Shown piece after piece: positions 13,101 through 24,590 of a DNA stretch of 64,000 nt. A program made the position numbers and the translations under genes. The DNA is from Rotaria sp. Silwood1. Lineage: Eukaryota > Rotifera > Eurotatoria > Philodinida > Philodinidae. Under the pieces are notes generated by a model. The model saw only the letters and a list, made by a program, of their open reading frames with translations, searched no databases and was not told the DNA's origin. The stretch spans positions 248,001 to 312,000 of the forward strand of contig CAJNOP010000120.1 of assembly GCA_905250075.1 (NCBI GenBank), in the 5' to 3' direction. How positions within the stretch are numbered: the stretch's first letter is position 1; every line of letters begins with the position of its first letter.

Positions 13101-15219
13101 TATTTTAAATAAATTATATACAAACCTAATGATCGTTTAGTATATTTAATATTAGTATTTCCTATTGTAACAGATAGATTTCCTTCTGGATGTGGAAGAC
13201 TACCATTGATATAAGTATCAACATAAAGAACACCTGATTCAATACCACGAAAATATTGTTCAATATTTAAAATTGATTGTTCTGTTGTATTATCAACTTC
13301 AAAAATACGTATTAATGCTGAACGATTTACTACTCCACCTATTTTATAATATATAAACATAATTTATTAATAATATAAACAAAGAACTCGTCTTGTTTTG
13401 TTTTATTTAACCTGTAAGAGCAAAACCATTTTCAATAGGATCTGAAAATCGATGAATTGCACCAAATAACCAATTTATTGTATTAAATAAAGGTATTAAT
13501 TGTTGAAGATTAGAATAAATTAATGGTATATTATAAAGTGAATTATGTATTCGACCATCTTCAATATAAATATAACCTTGTAATTCTGAATCAATTTTAT
13601 GACCATTAATTGTACCATTAATTTTACCGACAACCGGATAATTTTCTATTGAAATCATTTTAGAAAAATAAAATAGAAGAATAATAATAATGAAAAACTA
13701 AATTTACCAGCACGTTCACATCGAAGTCCTGAACCCAAATAAGGAAAAAGACAACGACAACAATATCCATTGCCTTGATTTTCACATTGAGCATTACGAG
13801 AACATGTTTGACATTCGACAGCATCTAAAATTTAATATTAAAATTGTCGGTCACAAAAATATTTTTTTTTTATAAATACGTACCTGGTGGTATTGTTGTT
13901 GTAGACAACGATGTTGCATGTTGATGATAAAAATTATGACGTTCTTGTTGAAACATATTCGATGAATAAGGTGCTATAGAAAAATATAATAAAATCAATT
14001 GCAATACATTATAACATTTTGATTAAAATACTCTCTAATCATAAACATTTTTGGTAGAAAATTATATTATACTTACGTTCTACTGGTCCAAAAGCTTGTT
14101 CATAATCATCATCACTTCCTGCTGGTAGTATACGAAATCTTCCATAATGACGTCGATCTCCAATTAAATAAATCCATACACCTGGTTTACCAATATTTGA
14201 TTCCCTATGTATTATATTGATATATATATATATTGAGAATTTTTTTTATTTACATACTTAGCTAAGTTTACTATTGCTTCTCCACCTGATCCAGGTAAAA
14301 CTGTTGTCTGTTGAGGTGTACCATCAGTAAAACCTACTTCAGCATATCGATCTTCTCGACCTAATTTTGTAGGACTGTAAGCTGAGATAAATTCTAATTT
14401 TGTATACATAAATATAGAATATGTTTGTACACCATCACTAATAATAGCAACTTGAAATGTATTTTTCTATTTGAATGAATAAAATAAAATAAAATTCTGT
14501 TTTTCAATATTATTCAAACCTTATTATCTTTATCTGAATAAGAATGAACATCTTTCCAAGTAGATATTAAAATTGATTTGGGTTGAAAATTTTTTGAATT
14601 TGGAAAACCTTGTTGAATTAATTCTTTTGCTTTTGTAAGTAAATCTTCTTCTTTTGTATATCTATATAGAAAATGACAATATATTTAGGTTAAATAATCA
14701 ATAAAGTAATAATCAAGATTTACTTATATGTTATAGAACCATTTTTAATTGATGCATCAATATCAGCCCAAAATGGTGCAATAATTGCATATCCACTATA
14801 ACTTGTCAATGTTATTTGAGGAAAAAAATATGCTATTGGTAATAAAAATGATAAAAAACCATTTGTATTTATCTAGATAAAAAAAAAAAAAACTTTTTGT
14901 TTTAGAGAATTTTAAAAAACAAAAGTCTACTTACATAAACACTGTCATATATTGTTGTAATAAATGGCATTTCAGGTGAAAGAATAATTTGTTCTGAATG
15001 TGTATCATCTTCTTTTGGTAATTCAATACCATTTTTATAAATAAAAAAATTCGATTCATCAATACTTTGACTATGATGATTAAAAGAAAATAAAATCAAA
15101 AGACAAAAAATTGCCTTTCGATTTGTATAAGACAAGAACATGTCGAATATGATAGAAGAATGATGATTAGTGTACGTATAAACGCTTCGTTGTAAAAATC
15201 GATGAATGAGTCGTGTCAA
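10127..15219 (-). CDS. NID: Nidogen (entactin), basement membrane glycoprotein
   Basis: Nidogen links laminin and collagen IV networks outside the cell. Exons: 15219-14935, 14872-14724, 14661-14520, 14466-14258, 14204-14077, 13973-13884, 13824-13708, 13645-13412, 13338-13126, 13075-12836, 12767-12636, 12551-12420, 12343-12098, 12039-11869, 11809-11681, 11614-11500, 11446-11316, 11241-11119, 11052-10881, 10809-10525, 10463-10342 and 10290-10127. They total 3729 nt, giving up to 1242 aa. Domains in order: hydrophobic signal (AIFCLLILFSF), NIDO domain (about 95-305), Cys-rich module, G2F beta-barrel (about 374-600), six or so EGF modules (about 603-910), YWTD propeller (YWTDWS, IFWTDWN, VFWTDS; about 915-1170), a Cys-rich end and a Pro-rich C-terminus. 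Most introns in the EGF part are phase 1, as for shuffled EGF modules. The start may be the later ATG at 15141, which puts the signal peptide at the N-terminus. The last intron (51 nt) has no in-frame stop and would be missed by ORF reading. Confidence 0.93.
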
Positions 15220-17071
15220 TGAACGCTTGCTTCTTTTTTCTTTTGTCTATCTTTTATGCACTTCGATGATAATGATCAAGTAAAATACACATATATATAT
15301 ATATATGTGTATGTGCTTATATATGTTCAATGCATTTAACGATGCAATACGTAGCCCTCAAGATAGGGTGTGCATGCATTGCATAAAAAAAAACACCCAG
15401 TCAATCTAATATGCATAACTGAATACGAATAAGAACATATATATTGTATTCTTAGCACTCGAGCATACAATAGATCAGTGTGAATGTATGTATGTATGTT
15501 TTAACAATGTCAGAGACTAAATACAAGTGTTCTTTTTGTTAGTCTGTCTGTATGACCGCGAGAAATATTGTGACGTCATAATACCATCTGGCATAATGAT
15601 AATGATGATAAATTCTACTGACTTACGTCATTGATATAGAAGAAAAAGTTATTTATATTATGCTCGATTTTATACGGATTTAACTTAAAGACTTTTTACT
15701 TTATATTGAATCATTGTTGAAAAGAAAACTTTTAAAACAAAATATGATTAAACATTATTCGATAGGAATATCATAAAATCTTAATCATACTGATAACGAT
15801 AATAGTTTTTATGATCTATTCGATTACAAATATTGAATATAAACAAATAATATGTCGATTCTTTAGTGTTTTTTAAAAATCACTATTTTATACAATAAAT
15901 TATAGTATGACAATTTTTTAGTGAAATAAATATTTTCTCTGTTTAAAGAAGAAGATAAATTTGACATGAATAAGAATCTTGATGTGTAATACATAATTGG
16001 ATCATTAAGATTCATTGAGTATTTAATATATGAATTCAACTAATTTGATGATTAAATTTTCATGATTTAGAATACTGAGCTTGACATTTAACGTACGATT
16101 TTCGAATTGCTTTTTTGCATTTACAGTTCACCAAGAATATTTCAGTTAGTTTTTTACGAGTAGAGAAGAAGTTATAATTCTGATTCAGATTATTTCAAAT
16201 GTCTCCTTGGAATGTATACTTCAGATGATTTTATCTACTACTTAATAAACCTATTTCAATATGAAATTAGCTTAATAAACCAGAATAAATCATAAAAATG
16301 GCATGTAAGCTTTTTGTTTTTTATTGAAAAACTTCCTCACAATATACTAATACGTCCTATTATGTAGAACTGAAGAAATGAATCTTAAAAGAAATGATTT
16401 AATATTCTTGATATGTGAATGGAAACATTATGCTTGATTATTTTCAATTAGCGAAAAAAACCTAATAATTATGCTTAAATATTTATTTGAAGATACTTTC
16501 AGTATAATAAAAATACTAAATTGTTATAAACAGGTATTAAATCCGTTTCAATATAGAATACGTTTGATTAAAGAATATTATCATTGCGTATGTATCGTCT
16601 AGTTTTGTATATTATTTTCTTTATGACGATATTTGATACCAAATAGAGAAGCCAGTGGCAGAAAAGTTGATTTTCGTATATCTATGTATCGCTTACTTAA
16701 AATTTTTATCGGTCATGATAGATACTTATCCGTTGCAGTAAGCAAGAGTCTTCCTCAGATATTTATATGAAAAAAAAAAGAAACGAATAGATTTTTAAGT
16801 TATTTTCTTTTATCGAAGTTTAGTTAACGTCTTCAATTTCAATTAGAAAATAATAAGTTTATTGAACTTTGAAATTAATCAAAAAATGGCATTGTTACGA
16901 TAATGAATAGTTTTTCTAATTGACAAAACCAAAAACTTGTACATTTCAGATTGATGTGAACAATAGAATAAAACAAGTCTATTACTATATGAATAAAAAA
17001 CAAAATATCAAAGTTAACAGCAAGAGCAAGAAGAATATTCAAAGAAATTTTAATAACAATTAACACTGCTA
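15220..17071. other. Non-coding block upstream of nidogen
   Basis: It begins with the nidogen 5' flank, including a TA-dinucleotide hairpin-like tract near 15287-15318. The rest is AT-rich sequence without exon-like stretches. I found no gene. Confidence 0.6.
15571..15578. promoter_or_regulatory. Full palindromic CRE upstream of nidogen
   Basis: TGACGTCA is the perfect CREB/ATF site. It lies about 350 nt upstream of the first nidogen ATG. A second ATF-like site, TTACGTCA, is at 15623-15630. The sites are seen; the function is inferred. Confidence 0.4.
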
Positions 17072-18067
17072 TGTATATGTTGTAGGCAAAATTGAAATCC
17101 GGGCAAATTTTAAATTTGCCCAGTCAAAATTGAAATTTTAATTTTGACTAGGCAAAATTAGAATTCTAATTTTGACCAAGAATTTATCAGTCAGAACTAA
17201 AATTTCAATTTTGACTGGGCAGATTTAAAATTTGACTATAGATTATATCATTTAAATAAAACAAAAATAATTACAACAAATAAAATTATTTTTTATTAAT
17301 TCTTTTTAATAAAATGGCTAATAAAAAAATCTTTTCAACTATTCATCCATATTCTTGCAAACACTTTGTTCTGAGTGACACTTTGCAAAACAGAAAACTC
17401 CAATTTTTCTACATTCACATTGCTTTGTAGTGTTTCATAGTCCCTAATGAAAGTATTGAGTTCAAGGTATCCCAAAAGGTACCTGCTATCAGTATGTCAC
17501 AAAAACTTTTAAGTATCCTGCAAGGAACTATATCAGTACCTCATCGTAATCGGGTACCTACTTACGTACTTCCCAGTTTCTATAGCATGCATGAAGAAGT
17601 TTTCAATAATTTAGTCCACTGAACGCCTACAAGCATTCTGAAGTCTAGATAAAAGACCAGAAAAGCATCTTCACGTATTTCAGTCCTTTCATTAAGGATT
17701 ATTAAGCACTACAAAGCCATATGAATGTAGAAAAATGGAAGTTTTTTGGTTTACAATGTGTCATTCAAAACGAGGTGCTCGTAAGAATATGGATGAATAG
17801 TTGAAAAGATTTTTTGTTAACCATTTTATGAAAAAAAACATATTAAAAACTTATTCTATTTCTTGAAATTATTTTGGTTTTATTTAAATGATCTAACCTC
17901 TAGTCAAATTTAAAATCTGCCCAGTCAAAATTGAAATTTTAATTCTGACTGATAAATTCTTGGTCAAAATTAGAATTCTAATTTTGCCTAGTCAAAATTA
18001 AAATTTCAATTTTGACTGGGCAAATTTTAAATTTGCCCGGATTTCAATTTTGCCTACAACATATACA
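17072..18067. mobile_element. 996-bp foldback element with 370-bp arms
   Basis: The left arm (17072-17441) and right arm (17698-18067) are the same length and are imperfect reverse complements. Both outer ends read TGTATATGTTGTAGGC inward. Inside each outer arm is a run of short internally repetitive units (CAAAATTGAAATTTTAATTT and similar). Further in, both arms share the block with TCTTTTCAACTATTCATCC. The arms enclose exactly the 256-bp TIR element at 17442-17697. I see no clear target duplication and no transposase ORF. The sequence could fold into a very long hairpin. Confidence 0.82.
17442..17697. mobile_element. CCCTA-type TIR element, copy 1, in the foldback loop
   Basis: Left end CCCTAATGAAAGTATTGAG; right end read inward CCTTAATGAAAGGACTGA. 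Its interior (GGGTACCTACTTACGTACTT, CAGTTTCTA, CAAGCATTCTGAAGTC) is clearly related to the element at 22042-22351, so it is a dispersed family and not merely the loop of the foldback. Non-autonomous. Confidence 0.65.
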
Positions 18068-20383
18068 AAGCGAGAAACAAACAAAAGCAGTTGTCTATAA
18101 ATATCTTATGAAAACTGATCATTTTTGCGCATTGTGTTGATTGAACAAAATAGTTGTTATAGAAAAATAATTTCCAACTCAAAAGATAGATCCCAATGAA
18201 ATTATTCTATTTATATATTTTTCAAGTTAAAAAACAGACCCAAACAATCGTTTTTGACAATGTTTCTGAAAGAAGGTTATAAGGAGATAGCTGGTCAAAC
18301 TAGTAACGACATAAGTGTAAGACGAAAATAAGAAAAGCTGTTCTCAACACTAAAGTGATAAAAAAAAAGCTATCGAATGAATACATTAACTTCTATTGAT
18401 TAGTTCAAACAAGATTTGTCTAGCTGGTGTTGCTCGTCTCGATGAAATCAGATATTCTCTATGTTTAGAATCGTTGATCTTTGAAGATACACTCAACAGA
18501 ACCATTATTTATAGTGAAAAGTGATATTAAAAACGAAAAACAATTTTAACCCTAGATAATAATTCATTCAATGTAGAAAAGACTATACAATACTCTATGT
18601 TACTCGACATAATGTGGCTTAATGTGCTTCTATAGTCATTTCAGGCATTTACAAACTAACTAGAATGGGCCATCGGGTATTCAATTTGCTTTGTCTCTTC
18701 AGTAAACGAATGTTGCCTTGACCATTGTAAGAAAAAAGGACACAGAAAAAAAAATTCTTTCTATACATAATCCATGTGTATAAACACAGTTATCATTCGA
18801 ACAACTGAATCATTCATTTCTCCTATCGCTCGCTTTCTGTAAACAATGAAAGCCATAAACTTTAATCAGATAAAGAAATCCAATTGTAGTTTTTTTTTCT
18901 TTTTCAAGATTATCAGCAATGAAACCACCACCAACATTTATAAACGTCACTGAATTATCATACGATTTTCTCATTCCAAGACATCAGTGATGTCTTTCAT
19001 GCTTGTATACATGTACACTATTTAAATAAAAACTCTTCTGACAAGAAATATTCATATAAGAATCAGCTTTCTCTTTTTGAAACTTTGTTTTAATCCTTTT
19101 CAAGAGAAAACTGAATCTGAAGGTACTTGAAAGAAACATATGGCCAGTTCAATGATATTACAGAACGGACAAAATCATATGGACCTGACGGTGATTATGA
19201 ACTTCAAAGTAAAAGAATTTTCGCCTTATTTTGAATTAAGTTACTTAGCTCAAAAAAAATTCTTTAAAGCAGTATGCCATATAATTCAGTTGGTAAAGAA
19301 TTCAGATGAGATAGATCTGTTCAAAAAACTATTCCATATGAGACGAAATCTTCCAGTAAAACCTATTTCTTCCCAGATTGAATGATCCGATCCGTATACG
19401 ATTGATCTACAACACGGAAATGGATCATATTTTGCCGTAATGTCTGGTACAGAAACACGATCGTATGCAGTGAAAATGTGGTTAGTTTACGTGTGTACGA
19501 CGCAAAATTACAACCAGAATGCTGATGACTGTATCCGTCATTCTAGGTCCTATTGAATAATTTTTTGAACTGATCTATCTTATCTTAATTCATCATCTAC
19601 AATAAAAGATCATCATTCATACCATAATTATTTAATGGATAGTTTATTCTTCACTTCTTCTGTCTCATAATCATTATATCTGAAGCATATCAAGCAAAAT
19701 CATTCATTTCTTTTGTAGCGTTCACAAAAAAACATCTCAGAACCATTTTTTAATGACAAATGAATTTAATATGGATACAAATGACCACAATTAGTGCGTG
19801 AGTTTTGTCTTGATTTGTATATATTTCCAATGATTTTCTCCATTTCTTCAATATTGACAGTAAAATAGCTAAGGTGTTAAAGTTGTATGATACCAAAATT
19901 TCATACAATGGTCTATTTGATTTCAACTTGAACTTAAAGAACACGAAACGACATTCAATTTAAATGGAAATTGGTAGTTAGAAGGTCCTTAGAATTATTT
20001 ACTATTGGATATAGCTGTATACCCCTTTTTTCGATGGTGTGCATACCAGATCTATAGTATATACAATAAAAAATAATAATAAGGATTGTCTAGACGCCTA
20101 CTCCTATCATTCGAAGAAAGGAGGACGTATAGCTATATACGACAATAGATAGCTTGATAAAAGCTTTATCAAATCATCAGGATACAAATATGATTATTGT
20201 TGAATCAATGTGCATATGTGTGTCGGTGTGAATGGTCTTTTTTCTTCAGCTGACATAGATAGCGGCACACACACCTAGACCCACACTCTCCACATTCACG
20301 GATAAATAAAAACTCCATCAATGCTAGTAACTAGTTAAAGTCTTTAAATTGGAGATTTTTTGAATAAAAGGTATTTTATAAAT
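18068..20383. other. Non-coding block, no recognised gene
   Basis: It contains one 81-codon ATG-started ORF (19140-19385, +) that I do not recognise and that has no splice or family support. The rest is AT-rich with no repeat that I could define. Confidence 0.5.
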
Positions 20384-20385
20384 TA

Positions 20386-20630
20386 GACTGTGACAGGTTA
20401 CAGTTCTATGAGTCGATTCTTTTTCAGAGAACTTTAACTGGTGACCAGTTTCTTTGCATTGATTACTTGATGAAATACTGAATATGATCGCTAGACTTGC
20501 GCTGTCGATAGAACCAGTCTGTTTGAAAAGAACTGATCACTGGAAACAATTCCCAAAAAGAAAATAAGCAGTGATTGAACCCAGTTCTCGAAAAAGAACA
20601 GATTCATAGAACTGTAAGCCGTCACAGGTC
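20386..20630. mobile_element. Tc1/mariner-like MITE (245 bp) with TA target duplication
   Basis: The left end reads GACTGTGACAGGTTACAGTT. The right end read inward is GACCTGTGACGGCTTACAGT. Similarity continues about 50 bp inward (CTATGA, TTCTTTTTC, GAGAACT). TA flanks the element on both sides (20384-20385 and 20631-20632). TA duplication is the Tc1/mariner hallmark. There is no ORF. Confidence 0.72.
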
Positions 20631-20943
20631 TATACATAAGATATCTTATATTGAAAAAAATATTTAATGTAAAGATCCAGATTTGTTAAGCATAGGTGTA
20701 AGTTTAGTCAGCGATTGATCTAGTGAACTAGAATGTGGGGCAAACGAGAATTGACCTTTCCATGCCAGTTGCTTGAATTATGCCAAGTCATAACGAATTT
20801 CATGCTAGTGGTAGTTTGTAGTCACAGTACTCTGGCCCATCTTTCGCTCTAATTATTTCGCTTTTTGCCACAACTGCTGGCGTTAGTAATTGTTAGTATC
20901 TTTTGCTAAGGGCTCTTGCTCTACTCTCAATATTTATATATAA

Positions 20944-21153
20944 TCAGATTTTATTTATATTTTTAGAAACAATAATACAGCCAACTATCGGGCGAATATA
21001 TTTTATTAGACAAAGTATCGAGAAAATATTTGAATTGATGTCAAACGCTATATAAACATTATCTTTATCATCACGTAATTCAACATCGTCATCATCATTT
21101 TCGAGTTGTTCAAACGAAACAGCTAGTTGAAGGGCTGAGAAAAGACCGTATGC
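20944..21153 (-). pseudogene. Possible gene relic: coding-like open stretch without start
   Basis: An open minus-strand run of about 69 codons between stops, with no ATG. Its composition looks protein-like (AYGLFSALQLAVSFEQLEN, then an acidic DDDDVELRDDKDN segment, then a hydrophobic IFSILCLIKYIRPIVG segment). It may be an exon or a relic of a lost gene. No family was recognised. The sequence just to its right decays into stops. Confidence 0.25.
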
Positions 21154-22041
21154 TTATATTGGAACATTATGTCAAATATTGAAAATTTCTTTATATGGAA
21201 ATTTGATAGTAAAGACGTAATTGATCCAATGCCAAACTAGCTGCAGCATTATCAAGAAATTATGTATTAAACTGTCTTCAACTAATGCGTTCAAAGTCAG
21301 GGTCTCGAAGGAGAAGATGCGTTACTCTCAAAGCAAAAATCAATATGTCTGTTACTAGAGCTAATACTTATTTGATGTTAAAATCTCATCATCATCGGTA
21401 ACACAATAAAGTTAAAAAAATTAGTTCCTGAGTATTTTTCACAAGATACCTTGGATTATATCAACTCTCTTCTGCTTGAATTAACAGTCAAAGAGTGTAA
21501 AAAAAAGCTAACAAGAAACGTAAAGCTATTCGACAGTTCAATTATGAATTCCTCAACAACGTTGATAATGATCGTTATAGTTTATCCAGCGGTTGTTGAA
21601 TACCAACTAGTCGAAGATTTTTCTGCAAATAAAATATTTCATGGAACCACAATGGAATTAATTAATCTAGTACAAGAAAGCGTTCTTGGAACAATCTCTT
21701 CTTGTTGAAATGAGCAACAGTTACTGTTCAAAATTTCATTAGATGAATTCTTCGAAATTAAAGATTTGTTGCTCTCCATCCAGTTTTGAGCATCTACAGC
21801 ATGAATATCTATCGTATTTAAAAAACTAACTGAAACCTCTAATAAGTTTGAATACTATTTAAGCTGTAGATTTTTCTATTTGTGATATTTAAAGTAATAA
21901 TCTTCTCGTATCTTCGTAATGATATTCGCTTAAATTTTCTAAAACGAATTTATATACGTTGCACTGATTTAACCTTATCCCATCTTTATTCTTTCACTTT
22001 TTTGAAGTACAACACGTTCTTACTTAATATCGTGAACTGCT
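21154..22041. other. Unassigned stretch with decayed ORFs
   Basis: An 85-codon ORF at 21451-21708 (+) and short broken frames are present. None matches a family I know. It may be a degenerate gene or random AT-rich sequence. Confidence 0.4.
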
Positions 22042-22351
22042 CCCTAGAATATATTGAGTTCAAGGTACCTGTGTACTGAGGCGATTTTCAGCAAATTTAT
22101 ATCATAGGAACTTGGCCGGGTACCCTGCTGGGATTTATGTCAGTACCCAGTATTGATCAGGTACTTGATTGGGTACTTACTCAGTTTCTAGAGTACTGTA
22201 TGAAAAAAATTTTCAATGTATTAACTAGATTGAACACCTAAAAGCATTCTGGAGTCAGTAGCAAAAAACTCAAAAAGGACCCAAAAATTTCTAGACATGC
22301 TGGTAACAGGGTAGTCTTTTGGGTACTTTGAACTCAGTACTTTCACTAGGG
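22042..22351. mobile_element. CCCTA-type TIR element, copy 2 (310 bp)
   Basis: The left end is CCCTAG followed by TATTGAGTTCAAGGTACC; the right end read inward is CCCTAGTGAAAGTACTGAG then TTCAAAGTACCC. The interior repeats GGGTACTTACTCAGTTTCTA and AAAAGCATTCTGGAGTC, shared with 17442-17697. No transposase ORF and no clear target duplication. CCCTAG termini recall piggyBac, but no TTAA flank is present. Confidence 0.7.
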
Positions 22352-24214
22352 CTTTCATTTCGATTGCTCTTTTTACATAAATATCATTAAAAATTAATGT
22401 TTTAATTTTTTTTTAAAGTTTTTCAAGTCTTGTTCCATTACGTTCGACATATCGTATTCACCTTGAAATGGAATTGATTGATTAGATTTTTTGAAATTTA
22501 TGTTGAATGGTTGAAAAACAATAATAATTGAATGTTCATCGATGCGTTCCGTTATATTTTACATTTTCTCCACCATAAAGTTGCTGTTTATATGTAGATA
22601 TTGGTTATTACTACAGTCACCATAAGCATCACTACTACTCCTAAGATGTGTCATCATATTCATCATTGAATTCGAGAGTTTCATAAGTATCAAATTCACT
22701 TAAGTAACTTTTTTTTATAAGTCATTAGAATATCATATAATTGCTGTGAAGTGAGCATCACATTGGAAATGATCGTAACAGTTGCGGAGTCCAAATGAGT
22801 TTCAGCCAAATGTGAAAGATGTTTTGCGATATTCACTAAATTCATCTGTTTGGGTCGATATTTGAACTTTTAAATACGATAAGTTCTACGAAATATTAAT
22901 AAGAATACTTTCATGAAGTTTACTTGTCGGTGATTTCTTAACATCATCGGTAAAGATATAGTCAACTAAGGTTGTTCATAAATTAGTCACAGTTTTTTCT
23001 AATTTTCAGTCTCCACTTTACTCTCCCATCATGGCTACATTTGAGTTATCCCAGAATTTGCTGGTTGTCGCCATTCAAGAATGCTTACATATACGAACAA
23101 TCCCATTGACCACTCAGACCAGTTCTATATTACTATACTTTCAGATAATAGTAGAATTAGTACAAATTAAATATATCTAATGAGCGCGTCATATTTTAAC
23201 TTAATTGGTTTGGCGGTAAGAACATTCATTTGATCCAAATATGGTCAACCTCCTTAACTTCGAATACGTGACTTTTCATTGTAAATTTACTTTTGCCTAA
23301 AGTTTAATTTTCTCTGTGTCATATACAGAAATAAATGTTGGTCATAGCTGTGAAAACACAACAAATCTCATATCTGTCAACTTTTTATTGTTCATTTTTT
23401 TTTTTTATTACAAATAATCTGACATTTATGTTATATGCATCAGATCGTGCTTCTATGTTGAATGAAGTAATAATAACATGTCTCTATACAAGTATACCAT
23501 GAAGTATTTCAAAAATTTCATATTCAATACTACTTAATAGAAATGCATAACTTTTATCAATTGTTTTTAAGTAAGCTGATTATTATCATCATAAATGGTA
23601 ATCAAAGTAGTTCTTCTTCGAATAACATTGATTTAATAGAGAATGTCATTTTTTCTTATAATCAAGATGCATATATTATTTTTCGTAACATTGGCCTAAT
23701 AACATTTCCACTATGATAAAAAGAAATAAAAAATATCAATATATGAAAACTAAAATTGTCGTATCTTTTTATATCAACATGTGAATCAATTTTGATTTAA
23801 TCTTTAAGACATTTATTTCCCTAGAGTACAATAATTTTTACATAGACATTCTTATAAAATAAAAACAATTTTAGAACAACTAGTCATACTTAATTTATTA
23901 ATGTTTCATCAATTGACTAGTTTTCATGATGCAAACATTTTGAATAGCAATCATTTGTTTCGAATAAAGATTCAATATTTTAAATATAGATTTTAGAATA
24001 TGTATGAACATAATTAATTCTTAATTCTTTAAGAAAACCTTCGATTATATGTATTCGCTGATAATATTTATCGTTTTATTTATTAAGTTAAGCAAAAAAC
24101 TTTTTGTCATATATTTTCAGTGATGTTGAGCGATACATCCAACAAAAAAATCTTATATATATATATATGTATATATATTTATTTATTTTATCTTGTAAAA
24201 ATGTTGGTAAATGT
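22352..24214. other. Non-coding block
   Basis: AT-rich with no recognised exon, repeat or RNA gene. The right end holds the 3' flank of the neuropeptide gene. Confidence 0.6.
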
Positions 24215-24590
24215 TTATTTTTGATTAGTATCAGTGGCCATCAGATCACGACGTTTACGTCCAACAAGATACGAGGCACGTTTACCAACCAAATATGTAC
24301 CACGTTTACCAACTAAATAAGATGCTCGTTTTGATGCCGATAGATCTTCATCTGGAAATAATAGAAGTAGAAACACAAAAGAAGCATTTTATTTTTGTTT
24401 ATTTACCACTATCGTATAAATCTTCATCAGATCCACTTGTATATCTTTTGCCTACCCAATAACCATTAAGATGTTTTCGTTTTTGCAATAGAGCTGTAAA
24501 TTGTTCACGTTCTTTATTAGCTTGTGCCATTAAAACTGTCATACCAAAAAGCACGATAAATATATATGCGATACTTGATTGATATTGCAT
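24215..24590 (-). CDS. Neuropeptide precursor for YxV-amides (106 aa)
   Basis: Two exons, 24590-24407 and 24351-24215, give 321 nt and 106 aa. A signal peptide (IAYIFIVLFGMTVLMAQA) is followed by a classic prohormone layout. Dibasic sites release HLNGYWVG, an acidic spacer (YTSGSDEDLYDSGDEDLSAS), ASYLVG, GTYLVG and ASYLVG, the last before RKRR, then a short tail. Each repeated peptide ends in Gly directly before Lys/Arg, so the mature forms should be C-terminally amidated: one YWV-amide and three YLV-amides. Secretion through dense-core vesicles is inferred from the layout. The nearest known types I can name are lophotrochozoan FV/LV-amide peptides, but I would not assign orthology. The 55-nt intron lies in the acidic spacer. 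Confidence 0.88.
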
